From an uncultured delta proteobacterium (GTDB lineage: Bacteria > Desulfobacterota > WTBG01 > CAIYCZ01 > CAIRTM01): a stretch of 41,334 nucleotides of DNA. Shown here in pieces: positions 22,187-30,636 of this stretch. Location: positions 1-41,334 of the forward strand of contig CAIWCT010000331.1 in NCBI GenBank assembly GCA_903911225.1, read 5' to 3'. Position 1 is the first letter of the stretch. Every line of letters begins with the position of its first letter. The position numbers were made by a program, and so were the translations under genes. The notes below the pieces were generated by a model that saw only the letters and a list, made by a program, of their open reading frames with translations, was not told the DNA's origin and did not search any database.

Positions 22187-23287
22187 ATGGCAGCAGATAC
22201 GATACATAAGTTTGGCTTTATTGTTCACTGCAGAAGCACAAAGGAGCTTCGGCTTGCCCTTGGTTTCTACAAGCAGAACCCGGCTGCTCTGCTGCCGGAA
22301 AAAGCCCTAAAGCAGTATTGCCTTAATAAGGGATTTATCAAGGACATATTTACCTTTGATAAAGTTATCTCAGATAAAGGGGTTGTCTGCCAGGGTAAGG
22401 CTTTTTGCATTTTTCTGACGCCGGACCAGTTTCTTGAGCACCAGACCTACTCTACAGAGCTCGTGGTAAAGGCCTCAAAGATGGCTGAAGCATGGGGCGC
22501 TGAAATGATCGGACTTGGAGCTATCTGTGCGGTGGTTGGCGCCCGGGGCGTGGAAGTGGCGGATAACTGCACATCGGCAGTAACGACGGGAAACTCCCTT
22601 ACCGTCTATGCCTCAGTTATTCAATTTGAAAAGATTATGCAGCGCCTTGCGGTTGATCCTCTTAAACATAAAATAGTTATCATCGGATTTCCCGGCAGTA
22701 TCGGCCTTGCTCTCACAAAGATTTTGTACCAGAAAGGCCACAAGCTTGTTCTGGTCAGCCGGCAGAAGACGGCCTTTTTAAAGAAATTTCTTGAAAGCCT
22801 CAGTGCCGGCAGCGGAGAGATTGAAGTTACCCAGGATGTTGAAAGCGCCATACAAAAGGGCCGGATCATATTAACGGCCACCTCATCAGGACAGATCATT
22901 GATCAGGATATGCTGCTGCCGGGCTCGGTTGTTTTTGATATTGCCCAGCCCAAGGATGTTATATACCGCCGGGACGCCAGAAAGGATGTTCTTATTGTTG
23001 ATGCGGGATTGATATCGCTTCCCCGCTCAACAAAAAAGCGCTATCGGTATTCAGGCCTTGGGCCAAACGACATTCCTTCCTGCCTTGGCGAAACCATGAC
23101 GCTTACTCTTGAAAAGCGATGGGAGCGATTTTCCATAGGCCGGGAGCTTGATCTTGATAAGGTCCAGGAGATCGGCAGGCTCAGCGAAGGGCACGGCTTT
23201 GTTTTTGATGATTTCCGCACTTTTCAGAAGCCCATTTCAACTGAGAATTTTGAAGCAACAAAAAAGGCTATTCATAAAGCAGTTTAA
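22187..23287 (+). CDS. Homologue of long-chain acyl-[acyl-carrier-protein] reductase (AAR, aldehyde-forming)
   Basis: FGFIVHCRSTKELRLALGFY, GLGAICAVVGARGVEVADN..AVTTGNSLTVYASV (cf. TTGNTHTAYV), Rossmann IIGFPGSIGLAL, conserved Cys in NDIPSCLGETMTLTLEKRWERFSIGRELDLDKVQEIGRLSEGHGF (cf. the Cys-containing FACFAEAMLLEFEG segment of Synechococcus AAR). Confidence 0.8.
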   Translation: MAADTIHKFGFIVHCRSTKELRLALGFYKQNPAALLPEKALKQYCLNKGFIKDIFTFDKVISDKGVVCQGKAFCIFLTPDQFLEHQTYSTELVVKASKMAEAWGAEMIGLGAICAVVGARGVEVADNCTSAVTTGNSLTVYASVIQFEKIMQRLAVDPLKHKIVIIGFPGSIGLALTKILYQKGHKLVLVSRQKTAFLKKFLESLSAGSGEIEVTQDVESAIQKGRIILTATSSGQIIDQDMLLPGSVVFDIAQPKDVIYRRDARKDVLIVDAGLISLPRSTKKRYRYSGLGPNDIPSCLGETMTLTLEKRWERFSIGRELDLDKVQEIGRLSEGHGFVFDDFRTFQKPISTENFEATKKAIHKAV

Positions 23288-23304
23288 ATACAAGTGAGCA
23301 TGCC

Positions 23305-24048
23305 ATGAAGCTGAAAAATAAGATCGCCATAGTAACCGGCGCCTCACGGGGCATCGGCAGGTCAATAGCGCTGAACCTTGCTGCAGAAGGGGCAACAGTT
23401 GTGTGTAATTATGCTGCAAGCAGGCAAAAGGCTGAAGCCGTTGTGTTGGAGATTCAGGAAAAGGGCGGCACAGCCCTTGCCTGTCAGGGCGATGTGAAAA
23501 AATTTTCAGACATGGAAAAAATGGCTCAGGACATTATTGAAAAGTTCGACCGCATCGATATTCTGGTCAATAATGCCGGGGTCAACAGGGACCAGCTTAT
23601 CCTTCAGATGACAGAGGATGAGTGGAAGGATGTTCTGGAAACAAATCTTTACGGGACCTTTCACTGTACAAAAGCGGTTGCCCAGCAGATGATGTTTCAG
23701 AAAAGCGGCAGAATTATTAATATTTCATCGATTGCCGGCGAACGGGGCGGCAGGGGACAGTCTAACTATGCTGCATCAAAGGGAGCAGTGAATGCCTTCA
23801 CCCGCGCAGCAGCCGTTGAGCTGGCCCTAAAAAAAATTACGGTAAATGCTATCGCTCCGGGTGTTATTGAAACAGAAATGAGCCAGGAGGTTATGCGGCG
23901 GGCAAAAGAGCTTGTCATGGAGCACATTCCCCTTAAACGGCTGGGCACTGCCGATGAGGTGGCAAAGCTTGTGGTCTTTCTTGCATCTGATGATGCCGCC
24001 TACATTACCGGCCAGGTATTCAACGTCGATGGCGGCTTTAGAGGTTAG
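23305..24048 (+). CDS. fabG: 3-oxoacyl-ACP reductase (FabG-like SDR)
   Basis: VTGASRGIGRSIAL, NNAGVNRDQLI, SNYAASKGAVNAFTR, C-terminal ITGQVFNVDGGF. Confidence 0.93.
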   Translation: MKLKNKIAIVTGASRGIGRSIALNLAAEGATVVCNYAASRQKAEAVVLEIQEKGGTALACQGDVKKFSDMEKMAQDIIEKFDRIDILVNNAGVNRDQLILQMTEDEWKDVLETNLYGTFHCTKAVAQQMMFQKSGRIINISSIAGERGGRGQSNYAASKGAVNAFTRAAAVELALKKITVNAIAPGVIETEMSQEVMRRAKELVMEHIPLKRLGTADEVAKLVVFLASDDAAYITGQVFNVDGGFRG

Positions 24049-24129
24049 AGGTTGATACGCCGCAGCTAAAGCGGTGTCGCAGTTTATAGATATACATAAA
24101 AGCAGTGAACCCCTGAAAGGAGCTTTGAG

Positions 24130-24528
24130 ATGGAAGAAAAGGAAATTTTTGAGAAGGTGAAAGAGGCAATCGTTGACGCTTTGGGCGTTGATGAGGAAGA
24201 GGTTACGGCCGACTCGGCTCTGTTTGACGATCTGGGGGCTGAGTCCCTTGACCTGCTTGACATTGTTTTTCGCCTTGAAAAGACCTTCGGCATCAAAATT
24301 CCCCGCGGCGCCGTGCAGTTGGGCATTCTAGCCGCTGAAGGCGTCAAGGAAGAAGATGTGCTGGTGGACGGCGCCGTCACCGAGCTGGGCGCTAAGCTGC
24401 TGCGCGAGTATATGTCAGAGGTGAAGCCCGAGAAGATTAAAGCAGGGTTCCGCCTTGACGACATCCCCTTGCTTTTTACTGTGCAGACTTTCGTGAAAAT
24501 GGTCAAGGTGCAGCTGGCCGCCAAGTAA
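24130..24528 (+). CDS. Acyl carrier protein, extended (132 aa)
   Basis: LFDDLGAESLDLLDIVFRLEKTFGIKIPRG with the phosphopantetheine Ser; ~50 extra residues C-terminal to the core; RBS GAAAGGAG. Confidence 0.88.
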   Translation: MEEKEIFEKVKEAIVDALGVDEEEVTADSALFDDLGAESLDLLDIVFRLEKTFGIKIPRGAVQLGILAAEGVKEEDVLVDGAVTELGAKLLREYMSEVKPEKIKAGFRLDDIPLLFTVQTFVKMVKVQLAAK

Positions 24529-24553
24529 GGGCGGCGGTACGGCCATCATAGCC

Positions 24554-24919
24554 ATGCGCGTAGGAACAGACATTACCGAGGTAGGGCGCATCCGTGAACT
24601 CATGGCACGGCATCCGGAGTTCAGGTCTGCGGTGTTTACCCCGCAGGAGATCGGCTACTGCGAGAGCAAGCGGCGCACCTTTGAACACTATGCCGCCCGC
24701 TTTGCTGCCAAAGAAAGCGTTATGAAGGCTATCGGAAAAGGGTGGCTGCAGGGCATACAGTGGACTGACATAGAAGTGAAAACGCTGTCTTCAGGGGAGC
24801 CGGCAATTGCAGCCCATGGAACACTTATACAAGCAATGGATGAAAAAAAAATTACATCTTTTTCTGTTTCCCTATCTCACTGTAAAGCATATGCGCTGGC
24901 AACCGTCGTTGCCATATAA
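24554..24919 (+). CDS. acpS: Holo-[acyl-carrier-protein] synthase (AcpS type)
   Basis: MRVGTDITEVGRIREL, FTPQEIGYCESKRR..HYAARFAAKESVMKAIGKG, FSVSLSHCKAYALATVV. Confidence 0.92.
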   Translation: MRVGTDITEVGRIRELMARHPEFRSAVFTPQEIGYCESKRRTFEHYAARFAAKESVMKAIGKGWLQGIQWTDIEVKTLSSGEPAIAAHGTLIQAMDEKKITSFSVSLSHCKAYALATVVAI

Positions 24920-25058
24920 TCAAAGCACGGCGCTTTTCCACTGAGGAATGCTGATTAAAGTACGGCTAAATCGGAATTCCATGATTAAGAGAGCATGCTT
25001 CTGCTTTGTCCGAAAGCAGTAATTTTTATATGCACCCCCAAAAAAGAATCAGAGTTTT

Positions 25059-25544
25059 ATGCGCTGTCTTCTCGTTGATAAAATTATTTCTTATGAAAAA
25101 GGGAAAAGGATCACGGGCATAAAAAATGTCACCATGAGTGAGAATTTTTTGCAGGATCATTTTCCGGGGTTTCCGGTTATGCCGGGCATGCTGCAGCTGG
25201 AGGCGATACTTCAGCTTGCATCATGGCTTATGTTCGTAACAACGGACTTTACCAGGAAGCTGAACCTTGTTTCAATAAAGTCCATTAAGTTCAAGGAGTT
25301 TATTGTCCCGGGGGATCAGATGTGCCTGGATCTTGACCTTGCCTCCTATGACGATAAGCAGGCCGTGTGCAATGCCAGTATTTCCGTGAAGGATAAGCTT
25401 AAAACCGAGATCAGGCAGATAAAGCTGTCATATGTGAATGTGGAAGATATTGAAGATCCCCTCACGGCAAAGGCGCATTTTAATTTTATTACCGGTAATA
25501 CCCCCCTCGGGTCCTATGGATATAGTAAAGGCGGGTTGCTGTAA
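25059..25544 (+). CDS. FabZ-like hotdog dehydratase, active-site His and Glu present
   Basis: [28 protein letters not shown]. Confidence 0.88.
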   Translation: MRCLLVDKIISYEKGKRITGIKNVTMSENFLQDHFPGFPVMPGMLQLEAILQLASWLMFVTTDFTRKLNLVSIKSIKFKEFIVPGDQMCLDLDLASYDDKQAVCNASISVKDKLKTEIRQIKLSYVNVEDIEDPLTAKAHFNFITGNTPLGSYGYSKGGLL

Positions 25545-26854
25545 TGGATGGATTGGAAAAAAAAGAAGTTGTTATTACCGGGATAGGGGTTGTTTCCCCC
25601 ATAGGCATTGGGAAAAAACAGTTCAGTGATGGCCTGTATGCAGGAAAATCAGGGATAGATTTTATTACGTTGTGTGATGCATCCCATTATCCAACCCGGT
25701 TTGCCGGAGAGGTTAAAGGATTTGAGCCTGAGAGACTTCTGTTCGGGACGGAGCTGGTACAGCGCACCGGAGAGCGCAGAATCCTTCTTGCGGGCGCTGC
25801 CGCACGTCTGGCAGTAGATGATGCCTGCTTGTCGCGAGAAGAGCTTTCGCGTGAGAGGTCAGCGGTCATTATGGGGTCCGGAGTGCATCCTGCAATTCCT
25901 GATTTCGGGAAGGTTATGGCGGCAGGCATTTATAGTAAAATGTTTGATGACCCGAACCCCGACGCTTCTAAATTTACTCAGAAAGCGGGGCCGGATTCTG
26001 AAAACAGATTTTATCCTGTCTTTAACCGGGTTAATGGCGGAGCCCATGCCATTGCCCGGGAGTATGCAATATCGGGTCTCTGCTATACCATAGTTTCAGC
26101 CTGTGCTGCTGCAACGCAGGCAATCGGCTATGGCTATAAAATTATTCAGCGGGGCGAGGCCGATATTGTTTTAAGCGGCGGATATGATTCCATGATCTCT
26201 GAGTTTGGAGTTTATGCATTTTGCCTCCTTGGCCTTATGAGCACCGCTAATGACGATCCGGCAAAGGCAATGAAGCCGTTTGATAAAAAGCGCGATGGCT
26301 TTGCCCTTGGTGAAGGCTCCGGGGTTTTGGTGCTTGAAGAAAAGGAGCATGCTGTCAAAAGGGGTGCAAAAATTTATGCAACCGTTGCGGGATATGGGTC
26401 ATCGGTTGATGCTCATAAAGTAACAGACCCCCACCCTGAAGGAAAAGGCGCAGTCATTTCCATGGAAAATGCCTTGCGCGATGCAGGCATGCAGCCTGAA
26501 GCTATCGAGTATATCAATGCCCATGGTACTGCAACGCCCAAAAATGACCGTATAGAAACAGCAGCCATTAAAGAAGTTTTCGGAAAAAATGCTTACAGCA
26601 TTCCGGTTTCAAGCACAAAGTCAATGATAGGGCATCTTATGGCGGCAGGCGGCGCTCTTGAACTTATTGCCTCAGTTCTGGGTATGGAGCACGGCTTTAT
26701 TCCTCCGACGATTAATTATGAAAATCCTGACCCTGCCTGTGATCTTGATTATGTGCCAAATAAAGCCCGGGATGTCAAAATACGCACAGCTCTTTCCAAC
26801 TCTTTTGGGCTGGGGGGGCAGAATGCTTCAATTATTGTGCGCAAAGACAGGTGA
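25544..26854 (+). CDS. Beta-ketoacyl-ACP synthase (FabF-like, KS4), catalytic triad intact
   Basis: [38 protein letters not shown]; start overlaps the dehydratase stop (TAATG). Confidence 0.93.
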   Translation: MDGLEKKEVVITGIGVVSPIGIGKKQFSDGLYAGKSGIDFITLCDASHYPTRFAGEVKGFEPERLLFGTELVQRTGERRILLAGAAARLAVDDACLSREELSRERSAVIMGSGVHPAIPDFGKVMAAGIYSKMFDDPNPDASKFTQKAGPDSENRFYPVFNRVNGGAHAIAREYAISGLCYTIVSACAAATQAIGYGYKIIQRGEADIVLSGGYDSMISEFGVYAFCLLGLMSTANDDPAKAMKPFDKKRDGFALGEGSGVLVLEEKEHAVKRGAKIYATVAGYGSSVDAHKVTDPHPEGKGAVISMENALRDAGMQPEAIEYINAHGTATPKNDRIETAAIKEVFGKNAYSIPVSSTKSMIGHLMAAGGALELIASVLGMEHGFIPPTINYENPDPACDLDYVPNKARDVKIRTALSNSFGLGGQNASIIVRKDR

Positions 26855-26863
26855 TTTTTTTGC

Positions 26864-27046
26864 TTTAGAGCATTTTTTTTATTGTAACCAGGCGCACAGG
26901 TGAGCTTTTGATTCGTTTGCCCGTGCTATATTCTCGCAAGAGAAACCGGCAATGATGGAATGATAATCGCTCGAACCGCACGGGCTGCCTTCACCAAAAG
27001 CTCACCTGTGCGTATATGGCTATACTATTTTGAAAAATGCTCTAAA
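26864..27046. mobile_element. MITE-like element (copy 1), inserted between KS4 and KS5
   Basis: Outer perfect 14 bp TIR TTTAGAGCATTTTT / AAAAATGCTCTAAA; inner inverted repeat GCGCACAGGTGAGCTTTTG / CAAAAGCTCACCTGTGCGT; TTGC on both flanks; second copy at ~38605-38781. Confidence 0.8.
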
Positions 27047-27116
27047 TTGCACATTGATAAGAGCCCACAGTATTACAGAAAATTTGGGCGCCAGAGAATA
27101 AAAAAACAGGATTATT

Positions 27117-28412
27117 ATGGACAGAAGAGTTGTCATTACCGGAATGGGAGCAATTACGCCGCTCGGAAACACTTTGAAAACCACCTGGGATGGTATTGTG
27201 AATGGCCGCTCAGGGGTTGGCTATGTAACTATTTTTAATGCCTCAACCTTTCCGGTGAAAATAGCAGGTGAAGTAAAAAACTTCTCCCCTGATCTTTCAC
27301 AGCTGCCCGAGGACTTTCGGCTGGTTGCAGGACGCAGCGCCCTTTTATGCCTTGAAACATCAAAAATGGCTCTGGATGATTCAGGCCTTGCCCTGAGCAG
27401 TGAGGATGCTGCCAGGATCGGTATATCCCTTGGCGGGGATGAAGAATGCCAGCTCCTCAGCACGATGAATGAAATATATAATCCTCAGTATGTGTCCCGC
27501 GCATTTGCTGAAGGTGGCAATGCCCATTGCGAGCTTCTTAAGGTTTCTTCTCCGGAGGCAAAAATTTGGGCGCTAAGAAAAAAGACATCCACGGGGGCCA
27601 TGCTTGTATCCCTCAAATATAATATTCGCGGCCCTGTGGCAGTATCACATACCTCCTGCTCCTCAAGCGGGCATGCCCTTGGGAGGGCAAAGCGCCTTAT
27701 AGAGAATAATGACTGCGACATTGTATTATCGGGCGGGCACTGCTCCATGATTTCAGAGTTCTCGGTTGCAGGCTTCCATCTTCTGGGCACACTCTCTACG
27801 CAGAATGAGAATCCGCAGCGGGCCAGCCGCCCCTTTGATCTGAATAGAGACGGGTTTGTCATTGGCGAAGGCGCGGGTATTCTGGTTCTTGAAGAATTGA
27901 ACCATGCAAAAAAACGGGGAGCCCATATTTATGCCGAGCTTTCCGGGTTTGGCTCTTCATCCAATGCGTATCGCCTCACCGATACCCCTCCTGACGGCAC
28001 AGGAGGAGATATTTCAATGCAGCGTGCTCTTAAAGATGCTCGCACGGATCTTTCGCGCGTTGACTATATTAATGCTCACGGGACAGCCACCTTGCTCAAT
28101 GACCGCAGCGAAACCCTTTCTATTAAAAAAGTTTTTGCTGACAGGGCATATACCATACCCATCAGCTCCAGCAAGTCAATGATCGGGCATCTTGTATGCT
28201 GCTCATCTGCGGTTGAGCTTGTCATAACAGCTATGTCAGTACAGGAGAATATTGTTCCCCCGACAATTAATTTGGAAACCCGGGATCCCCTGTGCGACCT
28301 TGACTATGTGCCCAATACTGCCCGCGAGCAGCAGGTTAACGTTGCGCTTTCAAACTCCTTTGCTTTTGGAGGACAGAACGCAACACTGGTGGTGGAAAAA
28401 TTTAAAGCATAA
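27117..28412 (+). CDS. Beta-ketoacyl-ACP synthase (FabF-like, KS5), catalytic triad intact
   Basis: GPVAVSHTSCSSSGHALG, NAHGTATLLND, KSMIGHLVCCSSA. Confidence 0.93.
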   Translation: MDRRVVITGMGAITPLGNTLKTTWDGIVNGRSGVGYVTIFNASTFPVKIAGEVKNFSPDLSQLPEDFRLVAGRSALLCLETSKMALDDSGLALSSEDAARIGISLGGDEECQLLSTMNEIYNPQYVSRAFAEGGNAHCELLKVSSPEAKIWALRKKTSTGAMLVSLKYNIRGPVAVSHTSCSSSGHALGRAKRLIENNDCDIVLSGGHCSMISEFSVAGFHLLGTLSTQNENPQRASRPFDLNRDGFVIGEGAGILVLEELNHAKKRGAHIYAELSGFGSSSNAYRLTDTPPDGTGGDISMQRALKDARTDLSRVDYINAHGTATLLNDRSETLSIKKVFADRAYTIPISSSKSMIGHLVCCSSAVELVITAMSVQENIVPPTINLETRDPLCDLDYVPNTAREQQVNVALSNSFAFGGQNATLVVEKFKA

Positions 28413-28568
28413 CAAGGGGCTCACGGTTTAAGGTGTCCGGTGAATGACGGTAACCCCCGGATCTAATGTTTTTTAAAAAAGGCATTAGTGGCTCATGACA
28501 ATTAAATTTATCAGTTCGACATCCTCTGCTTTTTGCAGAAACAATGGTGGTCAATGCTGTTGAATGAA

Positions 28569-28676
28569 GAGTTCCTTCTCCCCTTGAGGGGAGAAGGTCA
28601 GGATGAGGGGTGAAAAAGATCTGTAAAAACAAATCCCCCTCACCTCGATCCTCTCCCCCGTGCCGGGGCGAGGAAG
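28569..28676. repeat. REP-like paired palindromes
   Basis: CCTTCTCCCCTTGAGGGGAGAAGGTCAGGATGAGGGG and CCCCCTCACCTCGATCCTCTCCCCCGTGCCGGGGCGAGG arranged as an inverted pair. Confidence 0.6.
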
Positions 28677-28771
28677 CTTTTTGCATAATTCCGCAATATT
28701 GAGTGCCGTGGGTGTAGATGCCAAAATGAATTGTCATGCCCACTAGATAAATAAAAAGGGCAGGATCAACC

Positions 28772-29209
28772 ATGCGGTTTTATCTTTTTGATAAGGTCAT
28801 AGATTTTATTCCCGGTACATCATCCCGGGGCATAAAGAATGTATCCTCCCAGGAGGAGTTTTTAATTGACCACTATGAAAAGTTTCCTGTTATGCCTCTG
28901 CCGCTCATAGTTGAATCCATAGCACAGCTTGGGGGCTGGACGATAACGGTTTCAAGCCAGTACCGGTATCTTGCCCTTATGGTTATGGTAAAAGATGTTG
29001 AAGCAAGCGGCAGGGCCTGTCCCGGCGACCAGATCGAAATGCAGGTAACCATAGAAAATTTAAATGAATTCGCGGCCACGATTTCTTCAGTTGCTCTCGT
29101 GGAGGGGAAGCCGATATTGAAAGTCGGCAGCCTGACATATGCGCTCTATGAAATTCCTGAGGCGGACCGCCGGGCAATCAAAGAAAGGTACGAAAAATTA
29201 ATCAATTAA
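28772..29209 (+). CDS. Hotdog-fold FabZ/ApeI-like dehydratase
   Basis: FLIDHYEKFPVMPLPLIVESIAQLGGW: His and Glu retained, but the usual PG of the H-x(n)-PG segment altered. Confidence 0.78.
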   Translation: MRFYLFDKVIDFIPGTSSRGIKNVSSQEEFLIDHYEKFPVMPLPLIVESIAQLGGWTITVSSQYRYLALMVMVKDVEASGRACPGDQIEMQVTIENLNEFAATISSVALVEGKPILKVGSLTYALYEIPEADRRAIKERYEKLIN

Positions 29210-29227
29210 ACTGAGAGGTGGCGCACC

Positions 29228-30160
29228 ATGCGATTTCTTATGATTGACAGGATCTGTGAGCTTGAAAAAGGGAAAAGCGCACGGGGCATTAAAAATATCT
29301 CATGGAATGATGATTTCCTCGAAGAAATTTTCCCGGGCATGCCGGTTGTCTCTTCCTTTGTTATCGCCGAAGCTGTTGCCCAGCTTTTATCATGGATTAT
29401 TGTAGAGGCGAAAGATTTTACGGTAAAGCCCGTGATTACGGTTGTTGATTCCTATATCTGCAATGGCCATATTCAGCCTGGCGATCAGCTTGAAGTTATG
29501 GGCAGCGTGGAAAGCATGAGCGAGGAGGGCGCCCTCGTCCACGGAAAGATTCTGCTGCGGGGAAAGCCTGTTATTGAAATTAACCATGCCGTCTGTTATT
29601 TGTATCCTCTGAGCGAGCTTGACCCACCGGAACGGGCACGGATGCAGTTTAAGCATTTGTATGTTCCGGGCTGTCCGCTTCCTCAAACAGCACAGCATCC
29701 CGCAAGCCTGATGCGCGAGGAAGTTCCTGTATATAAACGGCCCTGGTTTGATAGAATTACAGATGACAGTCAGCCTGCAAGGCTAGTAGCAATTAAAAAT
29801 GTTACAGCCACAGAGGATTATTTTAATGATCACTTTCCTCGCAAGCCGATTCTGCCCGGCGTTGTCATCCTTGAGGCGCAGCACAGTCTTGCCCGCGAGC
29901 TTGTTCTGCGCCAGCTTGCCGAGCGCGGCTTGACCGGCAGCTTTCCGGTGCTCTGCGGGGCTGAGAAGGTAAAATTCAGGCTTTTTATTCAGCCGGGGGA
30001 TCAGATGCTGGTCGAGGCTGCGGTGAAATCTTTTTCCGACGGCCAGTGCTTCATAGCCACGAAAGTGACTGTGGGAGGCAAAAATGCCGCCAGCGCCCTG
30101 CTGCATTTCGATCTGACCGACCGCGCTTCCTATACGCAAAAATATATTCTCGGCAGGTGA
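29228..30160 (+). CDS. Double-hotdog dehydratase-like protein (N-terminal domain lacks the catalytic His)
   Basis: Domain 1 FLEEIFPGMPVVSSFVIAEAVAQ (Ile34 at His position), domain 2 YFNDHFPRKPILPGVVILEAQHSLA (His and Glu present). Confidence 0.83.
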   Translation: MRFLMIDRICELEKGKSARGIKNISWNDDFLEEIFPGMPVVSSFVIAEAVAQLLSWIIVEAKDFTVKPVITVVDSYICNGHIQPGDQLEVMGSVESMSEEGALVHGKILLRGKPVIEINHAVCYLYPLSELDPPERARMQFKHLYVPGCPLPQTAQHPASLMREEVPVYKRPWFDRITDDSQPARLVAIKNVTATEDYFNDHFPRKPILPGVVILEAQHSLARELVLRQLAERGLTGSFPVLCGAEKVKFRLFIQPGDQMLVEAAVKSFSDGQCFIATKVTVGGKNAASALLHFDLTDRASYTQKYILGR

Positions 30161-30271
30161 TCTTCAGCCCGTGCAATAGCTTAAATGCTTCTTTGCAGAA
30201 TTAGGTTGACAAAAGATCACCCATGCTATACTTTATATAATTCTTTATACGGAACCATACGGAGGTCATTG

Positions 30272-30508
30272 ATGGCACGCATTACTGTTGAAGATTGTCT
30301 GCGCAACATTGAAAATCGCTTCATTCTGGTGCATATGGCAAGCCAGCGCACCCGTCAGCTCTTCAAGGGTGCAACCCCGCTTGTCAACGCTCCCGACAAT
30401 CGCGAGGTCGTACAGTCGCTGCGTGAAATAGCGGCCGGCAAGGTACGGCTTACCGATGCAACCATAACACGCCTCAAAGAGTTGGATATTCTTGATTCCA
30501 AATCCTGA
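30272..30508 (+). CDS. rpoZ: DNA-directed RNA polymerase subunit omega
   Basis: [38 protein letters not shown]. Confidence 0.93.
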   Translation: MARITVEDCLRNIENRFILVHMASQRTRQLFKGATPLVNAPDNREVVQSLREIAAGKVRLTDATITRLKELDILDSKS

Positions 30509-30546
30509 CAGAGCTGCCACCAGCTTTCGCAGAATGTACTTATATT

Positions 30547-30576
30547 GAAAGGCCGCACACCAGCGGCCTTTTTTAT
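30547..30576 (+). terminator. Rho-independent terminator after rpoZ
   Basis: AAAGGCCGC-ACACCA-GCGGCCTTTTTT. Confidence 0.75.
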
Positions 30577-30636
30577 TGCTCTTGACAGCGCTGTGGCACC
30601 TTTATAAGATAGCCGATAAACTGTTTGGGGAGTACA

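Noticed and set aside
18181-30160. Calling the cluster a ladderane or aryl polyene locus
   Set aside because: No radical SAM or phytoene-desaturase-like genes (ladderane) and no ammonia lyase, acyl ligase, glycosyltransferase or aryl-starter genes (aryl polyene) are present in the window.
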